Source: Fulvivirga sp. (GTDB lineage: Bacteria; Bacteroidota; Bacteroidia; Cytophagales; Cyclobacteriaceae). From it: a stretch of DNA of 63,666 nucleotides. Made by a program: the position numbers and the translations under genes. Below, in pieces: positions 29,419 to 36,927 of the stretch (its first letter is position 1; each line of letters opens with the position of its first letter). The stretch covers positions 1 to 63,666 of the forward strand of contig JANQLQ010000139.1 in assembly GCA_028280565.1 (NCBI GenBank), in the 5' to 3' direction. A model generated the notes under the pieces. That model was not told where the DNA came from and ran no database searches. It saw nothing but the letters and a program-made list of their open reading frames with translations.

Positions 29419-31962
29419 ATGAAATGTAAGCTAGTTCTAATCACTGTCTTTATTGGCTACGGGCTGGTTTTAATACCCCCCAGTCTTGCCCAGGATGTGA
29501 ATATCCGGTTCCCTAACGGTTCCGGGGTGATCGACGTGACCCAATCCCCTTATAATGCCGATAATACGGGGACCAATGATGCGACTGCCGCGATACAGCA
29601 GGCTATTGATGATTTTCCCAACCGCAATAAGATCATTTACCTTCCCAATGGCACCTATAAAGTATCCAATACAATCTACTGGGCGCCCAGTAATGACCTC
29701 AACGCGAATAATCACAAGCGCACGATCTTGCAGGGCCAAAGCAAGACCGGTACTACCCTTCGCCTTAAGGACAATTGTGCAGGGTTTACAGACCCGGCTA
29801 ACCCTAAAAAAGTGATCTGGACCGGGAAAGCTCCTGCCCAGAATTTCAGGAATGCCATCCGCAATTTGACCATAAACACCGGTGTAGGTAATAGTGGTGC
29901 CGTGGGTGTTGAATTCTATGCTAATAACCAAGGCAGCATGCGTCACGTACGGATCATTTCAGCCGATGGCCAAGGACATGTAGGGTTAGACCTCAACAAA
30001 GGCGAGTTGGGGCCGGAGTACATTTTTGATGTATTGATCGATGGTTTTGATACCGGTATTGACATTAACGCCCTGAATTCAGTGACCCTGGAAAAGATCG
30101 AGATCCGGAATCAAAACGTGTTGGGAATCAAGAACAAAAGCTACCTCGCCAGCTTTTACGACGTTCAGAGTGTGAATTCGGTGCGCGCCTTTGAGAACGA
30201 GGGAACGGCCGTACTGGTGAAAGCAGGTTTTACCGGGGGTAGCAGTTCCGTTTCTGCCATTCAAAATACGGCCAGCCTTTTTGCCCGTGACGTCACCACA
30301 GCCGGGTATAAACGAGCCATTTGGAACACCGCCGGAACACAGCAGAACGTAGAAGGTGCCAATGTAAGCGAGTTTAGCTCCCACACGCCCAAAGAGCTTT
30401 TTTCTACCTCCCAGGCTTCGTTACGACTGCCGGTAGAGCAAGTGCCGGGGGTACCCTGGGACGACCCCTCCACCTGGGGAAATCCCCGCGACTTTGGTGC
30501 GAAATACAATGGCGTGGACGATGACGGGCCGGCGATCCAGGCCTGTATCGACGCCGGGTTCACTACCGTGTACCTGGAGAATACCCAATTTGAAAAATGG
30601 ACGCTGAACTCCCCCGTATACCTCCGCAATAACCTGCGCCGGCTCATAGGGTGCGAGGCTGCCATCAGGAACCAAACCGGGAAATTCGTACTGAAAGACG
30701 GCACCTCTGACGTGGTTTGGATGGAGCGCCTGGACGGCCTGCAAGCCGAGATCAAGATCGAACATCAAAGCAACCGCACCTTGGTGGTGAGCTCTGTCAG
30801 TGATATGGATTTTCAGATGACAGGATCGGGAAAGATGTTCCTGGTGGACGTAGTGGCCGGGGACCTGGTCATCGATAACTCCAGCGCGCGGGTCTGGGCC
30901 CGGCAGCTCAACCTCGAGGCCAAGGACCTTACCATTGATGTAAGGCAAGGCACGCTTTGGGCGTTGGGCTTTAAAACAGAAAATGCCCAGCAATTAGCCA
31001 GTGGAGATTCCCAACGCAGGATCGTATGCCAGCAGGGCACCAAAACCGAGATACTCGGCGGGTCTATTTACAACGTCTCGCGGAACTCGATCAGTGAACC
31101 TGTCATTGATATCAACAACTGCGACGCCTCGTTCATGGGCTTTAAGCATATTCATTTTCTTACCAGTCCCTACCCCCAATGGGTAAGGGAGCGCCAGGGC
31201 GGGACCACACGTACATTAAATATCAGTGGTGATCTGCAACTCTATGTGGCTGAAGCAGGGGGACTGACCTATCCGCGTATCCATAGCTTTAGCACCCAGC
31301 AGGCCGGGAATGAAGCCGCAAAGCTGTTGGACGGCAATTCGGATGACAACTCCCGCTGGTCAGCAGAAGGTTTTCCACAATGGGTGATCATTGATTACGG
31401 GTCAGACCAGGCCATCTCGAGTACCCAGCTCTGGACGTTCCAGGACCGGGCATACCGGTATAAGATCGAACTGTCCACCGATCTGAACTTTTCGGGAGAC
31501 CTGGTCGTCGACCGGTTGTCCAATACCAGCACATCACAGCCCATTTCCAATAGTTTTTCCACGGTCAATGCGCGTTATGCCAGGATCACCGTAGAAAGTG
31601 CTTCGGTGTACACGGGCAATTGGGTAAGCTTGACAGAGTTTGATATCAACGGCGGCGGCCCGGGCTCCGGCGCCCGGCTGGCAAGTATTGACATGAGCAC
31701 TGCAAAAGAGGAAGGCATGCTCATGGCCTATCCTAACCCGGTCCAAGATCAGCTAAAGATACAATTCGATCCTTCAAGCCAACAAGAGGGCCGGCGCCTG
31801 GTAGAGCTGTACACGCCGGGAGGACAACGGGTATTGTCGCAGGAAATCCCCTTGCAGCAGACGGAACACACCCTGGATCTGCATTTGCTGAAACCGGGTA
31901 TCTTTTTTCTGAAGGTTTTTGAAGGGGCCGAAGTGAGAGAGTTTAAAATAATAAAACAATAA
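29419..31962 (+). CDS. Secreted beta-helix protein with F5/8-type C (discoidin) and type IX sorting domains
   Basis: An 847-residue paralogue of the N-terminal part of the preceding protein. It has a signal peptide (ends near PSLAQD), pectate-lyase-3-type helix blocks (NTGTNDATAAIQQAID; YNGVDDDGPAIQACIDAG), a discoidin-like carbohydrate-binding domain at about 614-750 (RWSAEGFPQWVIIDYGS), and a type IX sorting tail at about 770-847 (AYPNPVQDQLKIQF ... FKIIKQ). Many short blocks are shared with the 23168 gene, including NTGIGN/NTGVGN and EFYANNQG-type segments, so the pair arose by duplication followed by exchange of C-terminal modules. It ends region 1. Catalytic activity is not shown. Confidence 0.9.
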   Translation: MKCKLVLITVFIGYGLVLIPPSLAQDVNIRFPNGSGVIDVTQSPYNADNTGTNDATAAIQQAIDDFPNRNKIIYLPNGTYKVSNTIYWAPSNDLNANNHKRTILQGQSKTGTTLRLKDNCAGFTDPANPKKVIWTGKAPAQNFRNAIRNLTINTGVGNSGAVGVEFYANNQGSMRHVRIISADGQGHVGLDLNKGELGPEYIFDVLIDGFDTGIDINALNSVTLEKIEIRNQNVLGIKNKSYLASFYDVQSVNSVRAFENEGTAVLVKAGFTGGSSSVSAIQNTASLFARDVTTAGYKRAIWNTAGTQQNVEGANVSEFSSHTPKELFSTSQASLRLPVEQVPGVPWDDPSTWGNPRDFGAKYNGVDDDGPAIQACIDAGFTTVYLENTQFEKWTLNSPVYLRNNLRRLIGCEAAIRNQTGKFVLKDGTSDVVWMERLDGLQAEIKIEHQSNRTLVVSSVSDMDFQMTGSGKMFLVDVVAGDLVIDNSSARVWARQLNLEAKDLTIDVRQGTLWALGFKTENAQQLASGDSQRRIVCQQGTKTEILGGSIYNVSRNSISEPVIDINNCDASFMGFKHIHFLTSPYPQWVRERQGGTTRTLNISGDLQLYVAEAGGLTYPRIHSFSTQQAGNEAAKLLDGNSDDNSRWSAEGFPQWVIIDYGSDQAISSTQLWTFQDRAYRYKIELSTDLNFSGDLVVDRLSNTSTSQPISNSFSTVNARYARITVESASVYTGNWVSLTEFDINGGGPGSGARLASIDMSTAKEEGMLMAYPNPVQDQLKIQFDPSSQQEGRRLVELYTPGGQRVLSQEIPLQQTEHTLDLHLLKPGIFFLKVFEGAEVREFKIIKQ

Positions 31963-31967
31963 CCCGT

Positions 31968-32121
31968 AGGGGCGATTTATGAATCCATGCTGTTAAGTTA
32001 AGGCCAGCGCTCATCCCTAAACCCCTAAAGGGGAACCCACCGCGCAGTGGATTGCGCCTTTAGACGTAAGAGGTGCGATGGGTACGCTTAACCAAACGGC
32101 ATGGATTTATGAATCGCCCTT
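31968..32121. mobile_element. MITE-like element with 23-bp imperfect terminal inverted repeats
   Basis: The left arm 31968-31990 (AGGGGCGATTTATGAATC...) and right arm 32099-32121 match as inverted repeats at 20 of 23 positions. The 154-bp element has no reading frame. Its interior (31995-32105) is the inverted partner of the repeat at 9634-9745, but that copy lacks these termini. It lies directly after the last PUL gene. Confidence 0.6.
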
Positions 32122-32139
32122 ACATCCCCCTGGGTCGTA

Positions 32140-32706
32140 AGACCGATTAGGGGATAAGGCAAACGTACCCAAGATTTCACCACGAAATCTCTCCATTTAA
32201 ACCAAAACTATCCCCCCCAACGTCATTCCGGACCATGCGTTGGCCCTGCGGCTGGTGGAGCCGGAATCTGCGAAGTCGCGAAACGAGAAAGAGCCAGTTT
32301 CGAGGGTTGTGCCTGGCGAGGAAGCAGATTCCTTGTCACGCATGATCCCAACGCACTTGCCGCAAGGAATGACGATGTTAGAAAATAAGGAATGACGGTG
32401 CTTTTATATCCCGTTCTAAGATTTTTTCCACCTGGTCGGAGGTTAAGCGCAGCGGTCCTCCGACCCAAAACTACCGAGAGCGTCCCGCTCGGGCTATCAC
32501 GCCATGCACCAGCTCCATACCAGGAGATTCATGTGAATGACACCTTCTGAAAACTCATAAATAGGGAGATAGAGACCAAGGTTGGCACCATAATGGACAT
32601 CATTGGGCGTATGGACGTACGGTGTTTCATCCCAGTACGAGCGGACGCTCTCTTCAATTTTAGGTCTTAGGACCATTTCATTTAACCTAAGACCAGTACC
32701 GAGGCA
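32140..32706. repeat. Gene-free stretch of composite hairpin repeats, copy A
   Basis: No gene is seen between the element at 31968-32121 and the PIN gene. It holds a shared leader (CCAAGATTTCACC... 32168-32220), a CGTCATTCCGG...CCGGAATC palindromic unit from 32221, a strong hairpin (GGTCGGAGG 32434 with CCTCCGACC 32457), and a hairpin GGTCTTAGG...CCTAAGACC near 32664-32692. The same modules recur near 33655-34040, 34043-34455 and in part at 48590-48690. Confidence 0.8.
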
Positions 32707-33150
32707 TTACTTTTTTGATCTTACCATTTCATACAGATCCTCTAAGAATACGAATTTATCCCAGCCCTTGCAGACAAGCCCTCGTCTCAATTCTTTGTCT
32801 CCACTCCAAAATTTTCCTTTGATGTGTTCCGTCAATGCTACAAATTCAGTATCGTCAACATCTACATCCTCCGTTAGTGAAAGAGCTTTAATGTAAACTT
32901 GTTTAGGGATCAAATGTATATTGATAAACCTGATCTTACGGGTAAAGAGGTTGTAAACTTTTTTGTATTCTGACTCCGAATATCCTGAAATGTCTTTTAG
33001 CTTACCTGGGTGCTCTTCCAATTCGGATAAAAGCTTTTCCGTAGAATAGAAATTAAATCCCGTCGCTGGTTGAAGTATAATTCTTGCAATTCGACTGTCT
33101 GTATTAAGCATTGCACTAAATACGACATTAGTATCTACCACTATCCTCAT
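32707..33150 (-). CDS. PIN-domain ribonuclease toxin
   Basis: A 147-residue PIN-domain protein of the COG1569-type toxin group. Acidic metal-binding residues are visible: Asp in RIVVDTNVVFSA, Glu in LLSELEEHP, the DVDDTEFVALTEH segment and Asp in WSGDKEL. PIN toxins cut RNA using Mg/Mn. It overlaps the upstream 67-aa gene by 4 bp (ATGA), the usual antitoxin-toxin order. Its C-terminus reaches right up to repeat copy A. The target RNA is unknown. Confidence 0.9.
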   Translation of the reverse strand: MRIVVDTNVVFSAMLNTDSRIARIILQPATGFNFYSTEKLLSELEEHPGKLKDISGYSESEYKKVYNLFTRKIRFINIHLIPKQVYIKALSLTEDVDVDDTEFVALTEHIKGKFWSGDKELRRGLVCKGWDKFVFLEDLYEMVRSKK

Positions 33151-33350
33151 AGACCCAGTTCATCCCTGGTCTTTTTCCAGCGCCCTTTTTTTACGTTTTT
33201 TACGAGTTTGTCAACGTCCTTTTGGGAGGCCTTTGATTTCCTGGAGATCTCTTTGAATTCAAAAAGATCTGCCATATCCTGCAGATCATCTACGTCTATG
33301 TCGCCTGTCAATCTAAAGATAACCTCATTTTTCTTCCTCTCTATAATCAA
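33147..33350 (-). CDS. Small antitoxin partner of the PIN toxin
   Basis: A 67-residue protein encoded directly upstream of the PIN gene with a 4-bp overlap. It begins MIIERKKNEVIFRL, a beta-hairpin-like start, and ends in a Lys-rich helix (KLVKNVKKGRWKKTRDELGL) likely to bind the toxin. No standard DNA-binding fold is plain, so autoregulation is only inferred. The call rests on size, order and coupling. Confidence 0.75.
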   Translation of the reverse strand: MIIERKKNEVIFRLTGDIDVDDLQDMADLFEFKEISRKSKASQKDVDKLVKNVKKGRWKKTRDELGL

Positions 33351-33453
33351 GACTTTTTTACCAAATATACAGATTCTACATGTGAAGTTTGAGAGTATTT
33401 GTTCAAAGTCATAGGCTTTTTAGCGGTCGGATTCTTAATTATGAATAGGCTGG

Positions 33454-33525
33454 TCAGAGGACCGCTTTAGGTTCACTACCGGAACAAGCGATAGCAAAGA
33501 TCAATGAGATTGTGAGTTTTTTCAT
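33454..33525 (-). pseudogene. Truncated lipoprotein gene remnant
   Basis: A 23-codon frame starts MKKLTISLIFAIACSGSE, a clear lipoprotein signal peptide with lipobox cysteine, then stops (TGA at 33454-33456) where sequence resembling the hairpin repeats (AGCGGTCCTCTGACC) begins. This looks like the 5' end of a lipoprotein gene whose body was lost when repeats invaded or recombined. Confidence 0.55.
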
Positions 33526-33542
33526 TATGTCTTAGAAGGTGG

Positions 33543-34580
33543 GCTTTTACTCTCGTGGAGAAATATACGATCTTAATTTCGAAGTCACAGACTTCTTAGT
33601 GATCGATTATTAATTATTGATAGGCTCAAGACATAGTCTTAAGCCAGTTAGGAGTAGCGGTCCTCCGACCTAAAACTACTGAGAGCGTCCCGCTCGGGCT
33701 ATCACGCCATGCACCAGCTCCATACCATGAGATTCATGTGAATGACACCTTCTAAAAACTCATAAATGGGGAGATAGAGATCAAGGTTGGCACCATAACG
33801 GGTATCATTGGTCGCATGGTGTTTCATTCCAGTACGAGCGGGCGCTCTCTTCAATTTTAGGTCTTAGGACCATTTCATTTAACCTAAGACCAGTACCGAG
33901 GCAAACGTACCCAAGATTTCACCGCGAAATCTCTCCATTTAAACCAAAACTATCCTCCCAACGTCATTCCGGACCATGCGCTGGCCCTGCGGCCGGTGGA
34001 GCCGGAATCTGCGAAGTCGCGAAACGAGAACTCGCTAGTTTCCCACCTGGTCGGAGGTTAAGCGTAGCGGCCCTCCGACCTAAAACTACCGAGAGCGTCC
34101 CGCTCGGGCTATCACGCCATGCACCAGCTTCATACCAGGAGATTCATGTGAATGACACCTTCTAAAAACTCATAAATAGGTAGATAGAGATCAAGATGGG
34201 CACCATAACGGGTATCATTGGTCGCATGGTGTTTCATCCCAGTACGAGCGGACGCTCTCTTCAATTTTAGGTCTTAGGACCATTTCATTTAACCTAAGAC
34301 CAGTACCGAGGCAAACGTACCCAAGATTTCACCGCGAAATCCCTCCATTTAAACCAAAACTCTCCCCCCAACGTCATTCCGGACCATGCGCTGCCCCTGC
34401 GGCTGGTGGAGCCGGAATCTGCGAAGTCGCGAAACGAGAACTCGCTAGTTTCGAGGGTTGCGCCTGGCATGGACGCAGATTCTCCCAAAGGGATCCCAGT
34501 GGCACTTGTCACGCCTAGCCCAACGCACAGGCTGCAAATGACGATGTTAGAAGGTAAAGATGGTGGTACTTTTATATCCA
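33543..34580. repeat. Gene-free composite hairpin repeats, copies B and C
   Basis: 33543-33655 matches parts of 47128-47370 and 48690-48905 (hairpins GAAGTC-ACA-GACTTC and CAAGAC...GTCTTA). Copy B (about 33655-34040) and copy C (about 34043-34455) repeat the modules of copy A, with CGTCATTCCGG units at 33962 and 34372, 410 bp apart. Short frames here are not preserved between copies, so these are taken as non-coding. Confidence 0.8.
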
Positions 34581-34910
34581 GTTCTAGGATTATACCCAGT
34601 TCGCGGAACTGATCACGTCTTCCTCGGGGTATTCAAGATCATTCGCGGGCATTTTTTTCACTTCCGCAGGGACTTAATGAACTTCCTATCCAAATAATAT
34701 TCTGTCATCGGGTAAAAAAACTTCTTCTCGCAAAATAAAATTTTTTCCGCGGGTTTGATTACATTTTCCTCGGATTGTCATGACTCATCCTCGGGGTAAT
34801 AAGGTTTATCCTTGGGGCTTAGCGCTAATTTATCGGGTGATATTGCCCTGTCCGCGGGGCCTGGTGTGGCTTCCGCGGGCAGGGAGGTGGTGTTCGTAGT
34901 GCCGCGGAGG
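34581..34910. repeat. Degenerate 21-bp-period array downstream of the 232-aa gene
   Basis: Cores of the type C-G-C-G-G or C-T-C-G-G recur at 34602, 34623, 34644, 34665, 34686 (weak), 34707, 34728 (weak), 34748, 34769, 34790, 34811, 34832, 34853, 34874 and 34895 (weak). Every step is 21 bp except one of 20. Each unit has a TTC-CGCGG-G-like core of about 8-9 bp and about 12 variable bases. Read on the - strand it gives heptads of the type Pro-(Ala/Asp/Glu)-(Glu/Asp/Lys) but with several stop codons. It starts right after the stop of the - strand gene 34911-35609. Confidence 0.8.
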
Positions 34911-35609
34911 CTAGCGCTTGTACTGGCTGCCGTACGCCTTCACCCGGTCTTTATCCTTGCGGAATACATACCGGCCCGTGACACGTACTTCGTCCACCGC
35001 GGCTTTCAGGTGGGTGTAGGCGCGGTCGCGTATGAGCTTGGCCTCCGAGTCGTCGGCCCTTTCGCCGTTGGCGCGGGCCAGCAGGGTGGCCATCTCATTG
35101 GCCAGTTCGGCAGCCTGGGTAAGCCGACCCGCATCGAAGTGGATGGCGTTGAGCTCTGCGGCGCCGGCTGTGCCTAACGCCGCCAGGTCGCTTAGGTCCT
35201 GGATCATATCATGATGGCCGGAGCCGTCCGCTACCTCCCTCACACGGCCCAGCAGGTCGGGGCGGTTGCGAAAGGCAAACCGGAAGGTGGCCATCAGGTC
35301 GTCACGCTCCTCGTAGGCCCCGGGGGATCGTTCATTCCATTCTTTCTGGGCTTCTTCCTGCGTATAGCGGTTTTTTACCCACAGCGACTGTGCATGGCGC
35401 AGCGCCCCGGCTCTTACAGGCAGGTCCTCGCCATACACTTTCCAGTCGAGGCCGGAGGCAACAAGCGCGTTTTTGTCTTCCTCGGCGATCACGCCCAGGT
35501 TTTCCGCTTCCTGCAAATAGACGTCTACGGGCAGGTCAGGGATACGGATCTCATCGGAAGGCACAGCCTCCAGTATAGGTAGTTTGGTCTCGAAATTCTC
35601 TTTTGACAT
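34911..35609 (-). CDS. Uncharacterised 232-aa Bacteroidota protein
   Basis: A soluble, acidic, largely helical 232-residue protein with no signal peptide or membrane segment. Visible segments: LPVRAGALRHAQSLWVKNRYTQEEAQKEWNE at about 62-92 in the middle, HHDMIQDLSDLAALG at about 140-155, and a C-terminal YVFRKDKDRVKAYGSQYKR. No known catalytic motif is seen. It is richer in G and C than the AT-rich flanks. Downstream lies the 21-bp-period array, and repeats flank both sides, so it may be a mobile cassette. Function is unknown. Confidence 0.7.
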   Translation of the reverse strand: MSKENFETKLPILEAVPSDEIRIPDLPVDVYLQEAENLGVIAEEDKNALVASGLDWKVYGEDLPVRAGALRHAQSLWVKNRYTQEEAQKEWNERSPGAYEERDDLMATFRFAFRNRPDLLGRVREVADGSGHHDMIQDLSDLAALGTAGAAELNAIHFDAGRLTQAAELANEMATLLARANGERADDSEAKLIRDRAYTHLKAAVDEVRVTGRYVFRKDKDRVKAYGSQYKR

Positions 35610-35904
35610 AAATTTGGTTGGTTAAGTGAGAAAATTGGTTTCGGGTCACTTCCACGGCAGGGGACATATAAGAACGCCCGGGAACCGGTGATAACCTTAC
35701 GGCTACCGGGGGTCGGCCTCCTAGGGTAAGTAACTTAACGCCGGGAATATACGCGGGGAATTTGGTTTTGCAAAATTTTTAGGAAGAGAAGGATATATTT
35801 GGAATTATTGGTTCATAGGTTGAGTGATTTTAAGGAAAATATACCCAGGATTTCACAGTGAACCGCTCTCTATTTCAACCAAAACCACCACACTACAAAA
35901 GGAT
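35610..35904. other. Upstream region of the 232-aa gene
   Basis: No gene is supported. The region is AT-rich next to the - strand start, with a GC-rich block around 35680-35760 that contains CTACCGG and CCGGGAA-type short inverted repeats. A promoter for the 232-aa gene should lie here, but no clear element is seen. Confidence 0.4.
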
Positions 35905-36400
35905 CGTCATTCCGGCCAGCTATTGCCGCTGGCCTGCGCGCGAGCCGGAATCTGCGAAGTCGTTTAACGAAACTTTTGCTGGTGAAGGTAAATACACCTA
36001 AGATTATAAATGAATAAATCTCCATTTCAACCAAACCACCTCTCAAACGTCATTCCGGACCACGCGTTGGCTTTGCGAGTTGGTGGAGCCGGAATCTGTG
36101 AAGTCGTTTAACGAAACCTTTGCGGGTGAAGGTAAATACACCTAAGATCACAAATGAATAAATCTCCATTTAAACCAAAACTATCCCCCCAACGTCATTC
36201 CGGACCACGCGTTAGCTTTGCGAGTTGGTGGAGCCGGAATCTGTGAAGTCGTTTAACGAAACCTTTGCTGGTGAAGGTAAATACACCTAAGATCACAAAT
36301 GAATAAATCTCCATTTCAATCAAAACCACCTCTCAAACGTCATTCCGGACCACGTGTTGGCTTTGCGAGTTGGTGGAGCCGGAATCTATGAAGTCGTTTA
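35905..36400. repeat. Four tandem repeats of 143-145 bp leading into the XRE gene
   Basis: Units begin CGTCATTCCGG at 35905, 36048, 36193 and 36338 (steps 143, 145, 145). Each has a palindromic first third (ATTCCGG...CCGGAAT) then a tail with GTTTAACGAAAC and ATGAATAAATCTCCATTT. The last unit is cut short and runs into the XRE gene. Related palindromic units also occur at 32221, 33962 and 34372. Confidence 0.9.
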
Positions 36401-36693
36401 ACCAGGTTCTGCCAGTACAGGTCCCTTTATTCCAAGAAGAACATAAGAATTATTTATCGAAATTCGGTATAGTGAACACGAAAGGAGAAAAACATTTTCA
36501 AAAACTAGGGGCTAAGATCAAGCAATTGAGAGAAGAAAAAGGAATGGACCAAAAGTCTTTTGCTTTTGATGCCGGGATTGGAAGAACTCAATTGCATAGG
36601 ATTGAAAGTGGAAAAACGAATCCACGTTTACTCACTTTGATGAAAATTGCGGGTGGGTTGGAGGTTTCGGTTCCGGAGTTGTTGGCTTTTTGA
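36388..36693 (+). CDS. XRE-family helix-turn-helix regulator
   Basis: A roughly 101-residue protein with a C-terminal XRE helix-turn-helix at about 38-95 (LGAKIKQLREEKGMDQKSFAFDAGIGRTQLHRIESG). The ATG at 36388 lies inside the last tandem repeat, where the other copies have GTG. Its first codons are therefore repeat-derived. A GTG at 36472 would give a 74-residue protein holding the whole domain and may be the real start. It lies 234 bp before hsdR and probably controls the restriction operon, like known control proteins. Confidence 0.85.
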   Translation: MKSFNQVLPVQVPLFQEEHKNYLSKFGIVNTKGEKHFQKLGAKIKQLREEKGMDQKSFAFDAGIGRTQLHRIESGKTNPRLLTLMKIAGGLEVSVPELLAF

Positions 36694-36927
36694 CATCCGA
36701 ATGGGGAATAGGGGCAGAAGATGCAGTGTTTTACAGCATATTACCTGTGAATTAGTAGTAGGTTTCTTTTTTGTTATCTTAGATTCGAATTTTATCAAGG
36801 TAGAATTGATAAAAGAGACTGAAAACCCTGGAATTCGAGGAAAACAACAAACCCGGTCAGACTGAAAAAGAATTGCAGATATCCTCAATCCAGGTGCAAA
36901 AGATTTTAACGAATTAGCAACCGTCAA

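Noticed and set aside
32558-32640. Coding-looking fragment in repeat copy A (- strand, HYGANLGLYLPIYEF then a stop)
   Set aside because: Copies B and C have an indel that breaks the frame, so it is treated as repeat sequence.
32603-32896. 97-aa + strand frame at the PIN gene end
   Set aside because: It is composed of repeat sequence and antisense PIN gene; the other repeat copies do not keep the frame.
34581-34910. 21-bp array as a CRISPR or other guide-RNA array
   Set aside because: The cores are only 8-9 bp and degenerate, and no effector protein is recognised next to it. It is kept as a finding but not called a guide array.
34812-35582. Plus-strand frames across the 232-aa gene
   Set aside because: They are antisense to the longer frame, which has the more protein-like composition and a plausible start.
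35905-36392. Possible CRISPR array
   Set aside because: The units are 143-145 bp and repeated over their full length, with no unique spacers and no cas genes.
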